64,000 nt of DNA from CAZJWR01 sp964549765 (GCA_964549765.1 CAZJWR010000004.1:1-64000), one strand, 5' to 3'. Positions 10,079 through 18,698 are shown, counted from the stretch's first letter. Notes: generated by a model not told the origin, from the sequence alone. Translations and numbers: made by a program.

Positions 10079-10107
10079 GGCGAGATTTCCCCGATTTCGC
10101 CTTTTTT
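10079..10107 (+). terminator. Rho-independent terminator without an upstream gene
   Basis: GGCGAGAT pairs with ATTTCGCC (8 bp, one G-U pair, 7-nt loop) and is followed at once by six T. The T-run lies on the plus strand only, so it does not suit the minus-strand helicase gene that ends at 10173. It implies a plus-strand transcript arising somewhere in 9440-10078. Confidence 0.55.
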
Positions 10108-10172
10108 CTGCTTTATTCAATCATTGTGAACCATAGCCCATCTGATTCTTTGCTCTGAAGCCTCTCGATCAT

Positions 10173-11420
10173 TTAACGACGGCGGCCGCCTTTGGTCGAT
10201 TTCTTTTTGGCAGCCCGGCCATAGGGCCTTCGCAGTTTTTCGGCCCGCTCTTTTTCCGTGACAAACGCCGGCAGGCGACGCGGGGCGCGGTCGAACGGCA
10301 AAGCCGGGACCTGCTTGATTGAGAGTCCGGTTCTTATCAAATGCTCGATAGCTTTGATATCATTGCGCTGGTCGAAGGTGGCAAAAGAAATCGCCCGGCC
10401 TGCCATGCCGGCCCGGGCAGTGCGACCGATGCGGTGCACATAATCCTGAGTATGCGTGGGCAGATCGTAATTGATCACCAATTCGATACCTACAACGTCA
10501 ATGCCTCTGGCGGCGATATCGGTGGCAATCAGCACCCGGTATTTGCCTGCCTTGAAGCCCTCGAGGGCATCGCGGCGCTGCCCCAGACTGCGGTCGGAAT
10601 GAATCTCCGCCGCGGAATGTCCCATAATGCGAACATGGCGAGTGAGTTTGCGGGCGCCATGCTTGGTCCGGGTGAAGACCAGCACCGGCCCATGGTATTG
10701 GTCAAGCAGAACTTCGAGAAGCCGGCTTTTCGCTTCCCGTTCGATGAAGAATACCTCCTGCACCACATTCTCGGCCGCTGTTCCCGACGGAGCGATTTCG
10801 ATATTGATAGGCAGCTTCATATGCCGATGGGCGAGCTCCAGAATCTCCGGTGGTATGGTGGCGGAGAACAACATGGTCTGCCGCATTTTGGGGACCACCT
10901 GCAAAATCCTATTAAGTTGCGGAGCAAAACCCATGTCGAGCATTCGGTCGGCTTCGTCCAGAACAAGAATCTGAATATCGGATAATTTTAAAATCCGTTG
11001 CTCAAGGAAATCCAAAAGACGTCCCGGAGTGGCAATGATTGCACGCGGATCTTTCACCAGCGCCCGCTTCTGCGATCCTTCCGGGGACCCGCCGATTAAC
11101 ACGGCAGTTCGGAAACCATGGGATCGTCCTACCGACTGAATCGATTCATTCACCTGGATTGCCAATTCTCGCGTCGGCAGAAGTACCAGCCCGCGACCCT
11201 TCAATTGCGCCAGTCGTTGAATCATGGGAACGGCGAAAGCGAGTGTTTTGCCGGTGCCGGTCTGAGCGACTGCGATCAGGTCTTTACCTTTGAGCCCGAC
11301 CGGAATGGCGCGACGCTGAATCGGCGTCGGCTCTGCGAATTTAAGGCGACCGATGGCGGCCATCAGGCCCGGAGCGATACCCAGACCGCCAAATCCTATT
11401 GGGTATGACTTGTTTCTCAT
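10173..11420 (-). CDS. rhlE: DEAD-box ATP-dependent RNA helicase, RhlE type
   Basis: This 415-residue helicase unwinds RNA duplexes with ATP. The motifs run in the family order: Q motif region (FAEPTPIQRRAIP), Walker A AQTGTGKT, PTRELAIQ, TPGRLLDF, DEAD, SAT, then in the second RecA domain VFTRTKHGARKL, ATDIAARGID and HRIGRTARAG. The C-terminal tail is very basic (AAKKKSTKGGRRR), as in RhlE proteins, and probably binds RNA. The gene stands alone. It may serve ribosome assembly or RNA decay, a role inferred from the family. Confidence 0.93.
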   Translation of the reverse strand: MRNKSYPIGFGGLGIAPGLMAAIGRLKFAEPTPIQRRAIPVGLKGKDLIAVAQTGTGKTLAFAVPMIQRLAQLKGRGLVLLPTRELAIQVNESIQSVGRSHGFRTAVLIGGSPEGSQKRALVKDPRAIIATPGRLLDFLEQRILKLSDIQILVLDEADRMLDMGFAPQLNRILQVVPKMRQTMLFSATIPPEILELAHRHMKLPINIEIAPSGTAAENVVQEVFFIEREAKSRLLEVLLDQYHGPVLVFTRTKHGARKLTRHVRIMGHSAAEIHSDRSLGQRRDALEGFKAGKYRVLIATDIAARGIDVVGIELVINYDLPTHTQDYVHRIGRTARAGMAGRAISFATFDQRNDIKAIEHLIRTGLSIKQVPALPFDRAPRRLPAFVTEKERAEKLRRPYGRAAKKKSTKGGRRR

Positions 11421-11834
11421 CTTTTTAAGGTACTGCTAACGTGCCCCAAAAGATAGTCTAAAAATGCGAAAAACCTTCGTCAGGATCATAGAGCAACGAG
11501 TCAATGCTGCCGGAAAAAAGCCGCGCCGTTCGGTCGGCGTTCCGGAACCGGAATTCGAAGCCCGACGAAATAGACCATAATCCGGAGAACAGAACCTCAA
11601 TATGTAAGTCTCCTCAAGGGTCGATCGACGAATAAATGTATCGAGTCCCCTTGGGGACGCCATATTACAGCTTTCGTTCCCCCCAAAGCATATCGCCGGA
11701 GAATCACGAATAAATTGCGATTGTTATGAATGGGAACGGATTTGATTTGCCGTTGAAAGTGCGACCTCTTGGTTTGACGTCGACGGTAACGCTGACCGTG
11801 GTGTTTCCGGTAATATCGATTGTCGCGGCTCCGT
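11421..11834. other. Intergenic region holding an open alternative tail frame
   Basis: The 414 bp between the methylthiotransferase-like gene and the helicase gene hold no complete gene. The minus-strand frame that continues down to the TGA at 11704-11706 is described separately as a possible -1 frame extension. Other open frames here are arginine-rich and look like shadows of it. Confidence 0.45.
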
Positions 11835-11943
11835 TCAGTTCCCGCCAATCGCTCGCGTCCTTCCACTCAGTTCCCTCATTAGGTGATTGATGAAGAGCTT
11901 TCTTCCCTTTTTTACAGCCAGCTTTCTTAGTGCCGCGGCACGC
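11704..11943 (-). other. Open -1 frame overlapping and extending the methylthiotransferase-like gene
   Basis: This frame is open from after a TGA at 11944-11946 to a TGA at 11704-11706. It lacks any ATG, GTG or TTG start, so it cannot be a normal gene. Its codons are C-rich in third position like real genes here, and it encodes a beta-rich tail (GAATIDITGNTTVSVTVDV). It is exactly the -1 frame of the upstream gene. That gene carries A AAA AAG in slippery phase at 11907-11913. A slip there would give a protein of 407+67 residues. An indel in the six-A run, or chance, would also explain it. Confidence 0.4.
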
Positions 11944-13127
11944 TCACTTTTCGTGTGGGCGGGAACGTCGTCGACCATTTTTGCCGCGCGCGTAAACGGC
12001 CGGGGGGAATACTCAAAGACCTCGACCAAATCGAAATATCCGGTGTCAACGACACTCACGCTTTGCCGGAAATCTTCGTCGGTCTCTCCCGGAAAACCGA
12101 CCATGATCTGGGTGGCTATAACCACATCGGGATATTTCCTGAAGGTCTTAATCGCCGCCATGCTGTCTTCGAGTGAATACCGCCGGTTCATCAATTGCAG
12201 GATCCGTGGAGACCCGGACTGCACCGTGATTCCGAGAAAGAACACCTTGCCTTGTCTGCAGAGTTCCTCCAGCACCGGGAAAGCCTCCATGAGATGAAAA
12301 CAATCTATATACCATAAACCGACCGAGACGGGAAATTCATCAGACGTCAACGCCCCCAAAAGCGTGGCGAGCGACGTCCCGTCTTCGAAGTCCACGCCAT
12401 ACGGACCGAGTTCATCGCCGATTAACAGAATTCGCTTGTAGCCGTTGGCTACGCCGGTTCTGATCTCATTCAACACCGAATCCATGGGTTTAGAACGATA
12501 CTTGCCCCGGCCGATTCTGACGGCGCAATAGGCGCAGGCATGAGTGCATCCTTTTGAGGCGACCACCGGCCATATGCGCCTTTGTATCTCCGGGGAATAC
12601 AGATGATCGACGTTGAACTTATAATAGAACATCGTTTCCTTGCGGGTAATGGCATCTATGGCCGAAAATACCGGCTGCACCAATTTATGTTTAAGGGGAA
12701 CGCGACTATCCAATTCCTGCATCTTCTGAGTGGCAAACGGATGAGCGAAGAAGTTGTTATACACGATGGAGTCCCATGAGTTGGAGCCCAGGAATTCACG
12801 TTCTACGTCTCTGATTTCTTCTACCGGAAATACGTTCCCGTGGCTTTCCAGTTCCTTGAGACGCTGCGGTTCAATTCGGGTATAGCAGCCCACCACATAA
12901 ACGGGCACGCCGTCCTTGCGGTTTCTGATGCACTCGAGTATCGCCTGATAATTCGCCTCGGAAGTCATCCCGGTCACGGCGCAGGTCGTAATGATAATGG
13001 CATCCGCCTCTTTGTGGGAATCCACCAATTCATAGCCGTTGGTTTTCAGATAGGCCGCGATATGATTCGTTTCCGTCTGCACAATATAGCATGCCTTCGA
13101 TGTCACATACACTTTTCCGCCGTTCAT
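11835..13127 (-). CDS. Methylthiotransferase-like radical SAM enzyme lacking TRAM domain
   Basis: This 430-residue protein has the two-cluster layout of MiaB/RimO/MtaB enzymes. The N-terminal domain has the three auxiliary-cluster cysteines (in SKAC, TTCAVT and VVGCYTR). The radical SAM cluster motif is GCTHACAYCAVRIGRGKYRS (CxxxCxxC). An unusual insert of about 80 residues lies between these domains. The C-terminal TRAM domain, which binds tRNA or ribosomal protein in known members, is absent: the zero frame stops 23 residues after K407. Its ATG overlaps the stop of a 28-codon ORF (ATGA), with an SD-like GGAG about 9 nt upstream. The usual reaction is adding a methylthio group; the substrate here is unknown and may not be tRNA. 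Confidence 0.82.
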   Translation of the reverse strand: MNGGKVYVTSKACYIVQTETNHIAAYLKTNGYELVDSHKEADAIIITTCAVTGMTSEANYQAILECIRNRKDGVPVYVVGCYTRIEPQRLKELESHGNVFPVEEIRDVEREFLGSNSWDSIVYNNFFAHPFATQKMQELDSRVPLKHKLVQPVFSAIDAITRKETMFYYKFNVDHLYSPEIQRRIWPVVASKGCTHACAYCAVRIGRGKYRSKPMDSVLNEIRTGVANGYKRILLIGDELGPYGVDFEDGTSLATLLGALTSDEFPVSVGLWYIDCFHLMEAFPVLEELCRQGKVFFLGITVQSGSPRILQLMNRRYSLEDSMAAIKTFRKYPDVVIATQIMVGFPGETDEDFRQSVSVVDTGYFDLVEVFEYSPRPFTRAAKMVDDVPAHTKSERAAALRKLAVKKGRKLFINHLMRELSGRTRAIGGN

Positions 13128-13210
13128 TTACCTGCACTCCATCCTAGTGATTTGAGGCGGTTTTCCCATTCGAATTCCGCCGGTTTCCGGCTGAAACCGC
13201 ATTGCCGCAT
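13124..13210 (-). CDS. Small 28-residue ORF fitted between two radical SAM genes
   Basis: This short ORF begins 5 nt after the TAG of the SPASM enzyme gene, and its TGA overlaps the ATG of the methylthiotransferase-like gene. It encodes a peptide beginning MRQCGFSRKPAEFEWE, with one Cys and two Trp, ending in GWSAGK. The exact fit suggests translational coupling, and a peptide substrate for the flanking enzymes is conceivable. The evidence is weak: no strong SD precedes it, and the interval also contains the SD of the next gene, so the open frame may be accidental. Confidence 0.35.
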   Translation of the reverse strand: MRQCGFSRKPAEFEWENRLKSLGWSAGK

Positions 13211-13215
13211 GGTCT

Positions 13216-14421
13216 CTATCTCACCCGCCCCAGGGCATGATTAATATGGTCCCGGACATTCTGGATAACGGTGGGATTCCTTTGAACGCCCAGGATGCAA
13301 TAATCACAGATCTTGATATTGCCCTGGTTGAAATGTTCCATGAAACGTTTATGCTTCTCATTGTTCCAGATTTCTTCGAGAGACTGATTCCGGATATTTC
13401 CCAAGATCCAATTGTCGAAGAATGCACAGCCGAGGACATTGCCAAAGGGATCAATGGTGATCTTGCTTCGGGTAACATAGCATCGACGATTATCGCACAA
13501 CCCGGTGAACATCTGTTCGATTGTCAGCTTGTCCATATTCTCGGACTGCAAGCTGATATTCATATGCCGCACATCCTTCTTCATCCGCTCTATTTTGGAT
13601 TTGACGGTGCGAGCCTGTTCCTCGTCGACCAGGATGGACGTCTCCCCTTGTCGGACGAAATACGGATTGGGTCTGATACTATCGATCACCGACTGATCCA
13701 GCAGTTCATCCCAGAACTCACCGGCATATTCGAGATGATGAAGATCCACTCCCTTCGCCTCGGCGTAGTACAGCACCTTGTCGAAAACATCCCAGTTCAA
13801 ATTCGATATTGTCGTGTTGATGTGGATCAGCGGTCGTTTTCCGCCGCCGCGCGCCTTATGAAGCCATTCGATAGTCTGGTCAACCTTGTCGAAGGTCGTA
13901 TCGCGTCCCCGGATATGATTATGGTCATCGCCAACGCCATCGAGGGAGATCCAGACATTATCGATCCCGGCGTCAACCAGATCGCGGGCGATCTTCTGGG
14001 TCATCAGATTGCAGTTGGTGGGCAGGTCGCAGGTCAGCCCCGTTTTCGATTTAATATACGCCGTCAGAGGAATCAGGACATCCGGCCGGAGCAGAGCATC
14101 GCCGCCGAAAAGCTCATAATTGCGGGCGCCCAATGCTGCCGACATGTCAACCGCATGTCGCCAATCTTCCAAGGTCATCTCGTCGCCTCGGCTGGTACGC
14201 TGCCAAAGTGTACACGTCCTGCAGCGCGATGAACATCGATAGGTCAGAAAAAACAGCGTATCTATCGCCCTTTTTGCATAATAGCGTATTTCCCGCCGAA
14301 GCAGCTGCCCCAAAAAATGCATCCCCGCCTTTGCATATATTGCCGGAGATCGTCTTTTGACAAATGATTTCGGGTTACTATGGGTTCCCCCGTTGGATTC
14401 ACCATTACCCATACGCGCCAT
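13216..14421 (-). CDS. Radical SAM protein with SPASM/Twitch-like C-terminus
   Basis: The [4Fe-4S]-SAM motif is CSSRCRTC (CxxxCxxC), preceded by DTLFFLTYR, which is typical of MoaA/PqqE-like radical SAM enzymes. The core continues with FGGDALLRPD, DNVWISLDG and INTTISNLN. The C-terminus has an extra-cluster pattern: CDNRRC, then GNVLGCAFFDNWILGNIRN, EIWNN and CDYC, as in SPASM domains. Such enzymes often modify peptides or proteins. The start is uncertain: the ATG at 14421 follows a TAA closely and has a poor SD. The ATG at 14322 (MHFLGQLL) has AAGGCGGGG before it and would give about 368 residues. It is first in an apparent operon with the methylthiotransferase-like gene. Confidence 0.8.
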   Translation of the reverse strand: MARMGNGESNGGTHSNPKSFVKRRSPAIYAKAGMHFLGQLLRREIRYYAKRAIDTLFFLTYRCSSRCRTCTLWQRTSRGDEMTLEDWRHAVDMSAALGARNYELFGGDALLRPDVLIPLTAYIKSKTGLTCDLPTNCNLMTQKIARDLVDAGIDNVWISLDGVGDDHNHIRGRDTTFDKVDQTIEWLHKARGGGKRPLIHINTTISNLNWDVFDKVLYYAEAKGVDLHHLEYAGEFWDELLDQSVIDSIRPNPYFVRQGETSILVDEEQARTVKSKIERMKKDVRHMNISLQSENMDKLTIEQMFTGLCDNRRCYVTRSKITIDPFGNVLGCAFFDNWILGNIRNQSLEEIWNNEKHKRFMEHFNQGNIKICDYCILGVQRNPTVIQNVRDHINHALGRVR

Positions 14422-15130
14422 AACCTGTTACCGACCGACGCATCCAATCCGGGCGCGAGAAAATTTTCCGACCCGCCAGGAATCGCCTCGACGTATACTC
14501 TAACGCAGTTTGCAAGACAAGCCAGGATGTCGATGTTTCATCGCCATTCCTCCTGGCCTATGACTCGTGACCTTATATGATAACTGTGGGCTTCATGACA
14601 ACCCACTTTCTGCATCTGCTCAAGTTGTGATGTTAGATCAAGATGAAACAGTCAGATTTACACTTATTATATACACAGAAACCCACGTTGTCAAGAAAAT
14701 AAGGATTCAAATCCAACCGCGTGGCCAGAAGAGCATCCGGCCATAACTTGCCCGTGATTTCCGGAATCAATCAAACCGGCAAACCAAAAAACGGCTCAGA
14801 ACGGTTTCCGGATCACGCCAAATTCCCGAAGTAACCCGAAAACCTTCGATCACCTGACGCCATATTTTTCTCCGCCGGGTGCCTTGCCCGCACATTTGGG
14901 ATACCCCCTCTCCCCGATCAGAAAGTACCGTGGATGGCATTGTATCCGGGAGCGCCGCCCGGCTGAAAGTTACGCGCCGCGAACGGATTTTTTTAGACCT
15001 TTCGGAGGCTTGTTTGTCTAATAGAGTTGAAGATACGGGACAAAATCGCTTGCGTTTGCCGTCGCCGGGCACTTATTTGACGGTGCCCGCGTTATACATG
15101 GCATGAAAAAGAAAGGGACCTGATACCGGC
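14422..15130. other. Divergent intergenic region between radical SAM and MacA-like genes
   Basis: This 709-bp region holds the 5' leaders of two divergent operons. The part at 14640-14700 is AT-rich and may contain promoters. The 13-codon ORF at 14500-14541 lies on the minus side. Longer open frames at 14767-15106 are arginine- and serine-rich, overlap each other and look non-coding. Confidence 0.45.
14500..14541 (-). CDS. Possible 13-residue leader peptide with strong SD
   Basis: A perfect AGGAGG (14549-14554) sits 7 nt before an ATG that opens MKHRHPGLSCKLR and then stops at TAG. It is the strongest SD in the neighbourhood, about 80 bp upstream of the SPASM enzyme start and in the same frame as that gene, separated from it by TAG and TAA. 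It may be a regulatory leader peptide, a very small substrate peptide, or the remains of a longer N-terminus. Nothing but the SD supports translation. Confidence 0.35.
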   Translation of the reverse strand: MKHRHPGLSCKLR

Positions 15131-16318
15131 ATGAGAATTCCGAAATGGCTGATAATTATCTCGGCAATTGTGATCATCGTCGTCGGCGGTGTTTATCTAT
15201 ATAGAAACGATCAATCGGGTGCTGCGGCTGAAAACAACCTTGAATACAAGGAATTCACCGTCACACGAGGCACGTTTCAGACTGAAGTCACGGCCAACGG
15301 CGTAGTCACGCCCATCGACCGGGTGGAAATCAAATCCAAGGCGAGCGGCCGCATCGATGAACTCCCCATTGAAGAAGGCGATTACGTGACCAAAGGCCAG
15401 TTGATTTGCCGTCTCGATCCGACCGACGTTCAAGCCGAGGTCGATCAGGCCAAGGCTAACCTGGATATCGCCGAGGCCGAATCGACGACGGCCCAAAACA
15501 CGTACGACCGTCAGATGAAACTCTTCGACAAGGGGCTGATCTCGGCCGAGGCCCGCGACCAGGCCAGCCTGGCGCTGGCGCAGGCGAAAGGCAAGATGGT
15601 CAGCGCCCGCGTCTCGCTCGACCAGGCCAACACCCGTCTGAGCGAAACCATCGTGCGCTCCCCGATCGACGGCGTTATTCTTCAAAAATATGTCGAGGTC
15701 GGACAAATTATCGCGTCGGGAATCAGCAACGTCAGCGGCGGCACCCCGATTGCGGATATCGCCAGTATGGCCAACGTCTACGTCGAAGCCGGCATCGATG
15801 AGATTGACGTGGGCAAGATCAATATCGGCCAGCCGGCCAAAATCGTCGCCGAAGCCTATCCGCGCCTCGGCTTCGAGGGCAAAATTATCCGCATCGCGCC
15901 CGAGGCCACCGTCGAGCAAAACGTCACGCTTTTCAACGTCGTCATCGAGGTCGAGAACAAAGACCGCAAGCTGAAATCGGGCATGAACGCCACCGCCGAA
16001 ATCACCGTCGCCAAGGAGGACAATGTCCTGCTGGTACCGACCCTGGCTTTGTCCCCGGTAGAAGGGCCGGACAGCCGCTTCACTCGCCGCACGTTCCTGA
16101 AAAAGGGAAATGAATACGTCCCGACGGATATCGAAATCGGCTTATCCGATTTCAAGGAAACGGTCGTCCAGAAAGGTCTCGAAGAAGGCGACATCGTCGG
16201 CGTTCCCATGGTGTCCCGGTTGAAGGAACAAAACGACGAGATGGAACAGCGCATCAGAAGCACCCGCAGCTTCGGAACCAGCAATTCCTCGAATTCCTCA
16301 TCGCGAGGCGGACGATAA
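15131..16318 (+). CDS. MacA/HlyD-type periplasmic adaptor protein
   Basis: This 395-residue membrane-fusion protein links an inner-membrane transporter to an outer-membrane channel. It has an N-terminal membrane anchor (WLIIISAIVIIVVGGVYLY). The lipoyl/barrel-sandwich halves are VEIKSKASGRIDELPIEEGD and SPIDGVILQKYVEVGQII, separated by a coiled-coil hairpin (about 95-165). A beta-barrel follows (NVYVEAGIDEIDVGKI), then a membrane-proximal domain. The C-terminus is Ser/Arg-rich. It is followed after 25 bp by a MacB-like permease. The cognate ATPase and TolC-like gene are not in the window. Confidence 0.87.
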   Translation: MRIPKWLIIISAIVIIVVGGVYLYRNDQSGAAAENNLEYKEFTVTRGTFQTEVTANGVVTPIDRVEIKSKASGRIDELPIEEGDYVTKGQLICRLDPTDVQAEVDQAKANLDIAEAESTTAQNTYDRQMKLFDKGLISAEARDQASLALAQAKGKMVSARVSLDQANTRLSETIVRSPIDGVILQKYVEVGQIIASGISNVSGGTPIADIASMANVYVEAGIDEIDVGKINIGQPAKIVAEAYPRLGFEGKIIRIAPEATVEQNVTLFNVVIEVENKDRKLKSGMNATAEITVAKEDNVLLVPTLALSPVEGPDSRFTRRTFLKKGNEYVPTDIEIGLSDFKETVVQKGLEEGDIVGVPMVSRLKEQNDEMEQRIRSTRSFGTSNSSNSSSRGGR

Positions 16319-16343
16319 TATATCCCGGAGTGAATGGCAGAAA

Positions 16344-17543
16344 ATGATTTTATTTGAGAATTTGGTGCTGGGGTGGCAGAGCCTCAAGGCAAATCCCCTG
16401 CGATCCATTTTGACCCTGGTCGGCATCGCCGTCGGCATCGCCGCCGTGCTCTATGTCGTCGCCCTCGGTGAGATAACCAAGAAACGAATCAACGAACGGC
16501 TGCAGTCGCTTGGGTCGAATGTCCTGATGATTCAGCCCGAGCACGGCCATCACCACGGGGTCCGCACCGCGGAGAACGTGATCAACCTGAAGTGGGAAGA
16601 CGCCCGGGAAATCGCCGACGCCTCGGATGTCATCACCACTACCGTGCCGGTCTATTCGAGCGGCGCTATGCTCGAATACAAGGACCAGAACACCAACGCC
16701 CGCGTCACCGGGACCACTCCCCCGTTCTCTGTGGTTAACAACGTCGGCACGGTCGAAGGCAATTTCTTCACCGATCTCGACGTCGCCGACCGGAACCGGG
16801 TATGTGTCCTGGGAGCCACCGTTTATCAGGATCTATTTGGGGAAGAAACTCCGGTCGGCCAATCCATCACGATAAATTCGAAGCAATTTTTGGTCGTCGG
16901 CCTTCTGGAGGCGAAGGGCGAAAGCTGGGGCAGTCCCGACGATCAAGTGTTCATCCCCATCACCACCGCCCAGGAACGGTTGTTCGGCGTCGATTATTTG
17001 AACACCATCTATGCCCAGTTGCGGACATCAAAAGATTATGACGAAGCCTTGTTCGATATCGAAAATATTCTCCGGCGCAATCATCGGCTTAATCCCGATC
17101 AGGAAAACGATTTCCGCGTCCGCCGCCAGGATTTTTTCCTGTCCACCATCCAGGAGACCAACACCGAACTGGCGAATTTCATCATCATCATAGCGCTGAT
17201 TTCGCTGGTCGTCGGTGGTATCGGTATCGCCAACGTCATGCTGGTATCGGTCACCGAACGGACGCGTGAGATCGGAATCCGTCGCGCTGTCGGCGCCAAC
17301 CGGGTGATGATCCTGACACAATTCGTGATCGAGGCGATGGTGCTCGGCGTCTTCGGCGGCATCATCGGCATCGTCGGCGGGACGGCCTTTAACCAATTGT
17401 TCGTCGGCGCCGAATTGATATTGCCGTGGATGTGGATTTTCTACAGCCTCATGATATGCAGCGGTATCGGCGTTATCGCCGGCCTGTATCCGGCCTTTCG
17501 CGCCGCCCATATCGACATCATCGAAGCCCTGCGGTACGAATAG
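16344..17543 (+). CDS. MacB/FtsX-type ABC transporter permease without ATPase domain
   Basis: This 399-residue permease has the MacB layout: a first transmembrane helix (ILTLVGIAVGIAAVLYVVAL, about 22-41), a long periplasmic MacB_PCD domain, and three C-terminal helices. The second helix is followed by the conserved MLVSVTERTREIGIRRAVGA motif of FtsX permeases. It ends with YPAFRAAHIDIIEALRYE, the usual family tail. A GGAG-type SD precedes the ATG. It forms a two-gene unit with the adaptor. MacB proper carries a fused N-terminal ATPase, and related systems have a separate LolD-like gene; neither is here, so an ATPase encoded elsewhere must be assumed. Confidence 0.88.
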   Translation: MILFENLVLGWQSLKANPLRSILTLVGIAVGIAAVLYVVALGEITKKRINERLQSLGSNVLMIQPEHGHHHGVRTAENVINLKWEDAREIADASDVITTTVPVYSSGAMLEYKDQNTNARVTGTTPPFSVVNNVGTVEGNFFTDLDVADRNRVCVLGATVYQDLFGEETPVGQSITINSKQFLVVGLLEAKGESWGSPDDQVFIPITTAQERLFGVDYLNTIYAQLRTSKDYDEALFDIENILRRNHRLNPDQENDFRVRRQDFFLSTIQETNTELANFIIIIALISLVVGGIGIANVMLVSVTERTREIGIRRAVGANRVMILTQFVIEAMVLGVFGGIIGIVGGTAFNQLFVGAELILPWMWIFYSLMICSGIGVIAGLYPAFRAAHIDIIEALRYE

Positions 17544-17597
17544 GACTCGGCAAACAGACGCAGAGTGGCTGGCCTTTGCCTTTCAATTTTCCCGAGG

Positions 17598-18698
17598 TCA
17601 CGGCCTAATCGCTATGGAACTGCAGGAAAGATGCCGGTCCGCAAATAATTGCGTCTTCTCGCCGGTGACCAGATTTATTTTGGCGATCCAGATCGCGGAC
17701 GATATATACAGAAATTTACCGTCAGGAGTTAGCTGCATATCGTAGAGATGATTATATCCAAAATCGCTCTCGTCCAGAAGAACGGATACCGTGCCGGACG
17801 ACAGATTCAATTCGTATACGACGCCGGGGACATTCGGGCTGGCGATGGGATCGCGGTCTATAGAGAAACTCCCCGGATAATAGAAGAATATCCGATTGCC
17901 GTCGGGGTGCATCAAAATCGGCGTGCAGTTATACTCGTACTGCATTGGAATATCGATCTGGGCGATAATATCGAGACTATCGGCATCCAGAATCAGAAAA
18001 TAGCAGTGTTCCCAGTCGACGCTCCCAATTACGAACAGGCTGTCCCCGGAAAGGCTGCTCCCCACAGCATGGACATTGGTCGGTTCATCGGCCAGGGTGT
18101 GCATGGGCGTCTTGACGGTATCCGCGGGGAATTGAGTGTAATCCAACAGGGTTATGTGCGTTTCCGCGAATGTAAAATAACAGGCGCGGCGCTCGCCAGG
18201 GATAAATACGCCCCCGGTACTCCCGCCCGTGGAATCGATGAACATCGGCTGAAGGCCGGGCAGGGCAAAAAGCGTCGGGTACCACCCGGCATTGAGAAAA
18301 AAGTAACCGCCCGTCTCATCCACCGACATACCGCTTCCACCGCCGCCCTCGAACAGCGCCGTCGTATCCCCTGTTGCCCAGTCCGTCCCCCAGGTAATCG
18401 GTCGGGGAAAGGGATTCAACCCTATTCTCGATTTATACAGGGTGGCGCCGTCGACGGAAAAGACGATACCCGGATACGCATAGTCGATATAAGCGGAATC
18501 GATTATGGAATCATGCGCGCTGCTCGCCACAAGCAGGAAAAATGACGAATCCGCGTCCGGGTTATAGGTCGAGTTCAAGACAATCTAATAGTCGTTCAGG
18601 ATCGGCGCCGGCGCGGTAGATTTATTTCCATCGCATCCCGCCGCGGCCACCAGCACCGCAAACACCAGAACGCCAGATGGAAATTGATGATTTTTCAT
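17598..18698 (-). pseudogene. Beta-propeller lipoprotein gene interrupted by in-frame TAG
   Basis: The ATG at 18698 has a strong SD (GGGGGGAGG just upstream) and opens a lipoprotein signal peptide, MKNHQFPSGVLVFAVLVAAA followed by the lipobox Cys. Codon 38 is TAG (18585-18587), then the same frame runs on for 328 residues to 17598. The body reads like a YVTN/surface-layer beta-propeller (LYDMQLTPDGKFLYISS, MHPDGNRIFFYYPG). A TTG at 18578 lies after the TAG but has no SD and would give a cytoplasmic protein without the signal. A single AAG-to-TAG or similar change is the simplest reading. It may be a real mutation or a consensus error. Confidence 0.75.

Larger units (their letters stand above)
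9440..10172. other. Long intergenic region with an orphan plus-strand terminator
   Basis: This 733-bp region follows the 3' end of the helicase gene and precedes the protease gene, both on the minus strand. It should hold the promoter of the protease gene. Open frames in it lack SD sequences and any recognisable protein pattern. It carries a plus-strand intrinsic terminator at 10079-10107 and the second copy of the 16-bp repeat at 10044-10059, although no plus-strand gene is present. A small RNA is possible. Confidence 0.45.

Noticed and set aside
11597..11866. An 89-codon arginine-rich minus-strand frame
   Set aside because: It overlaps the more gene-like -1 frame and looks like its shadow, with no SD.
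18585..18587. Genome-wide recoding of TAG as an amino acid
   Set aside because: Several well-defined genes end with TAG at the expected family length (for example the MacB-like permease, purQ and the LVIVD protein), so TAG acts as a stop.
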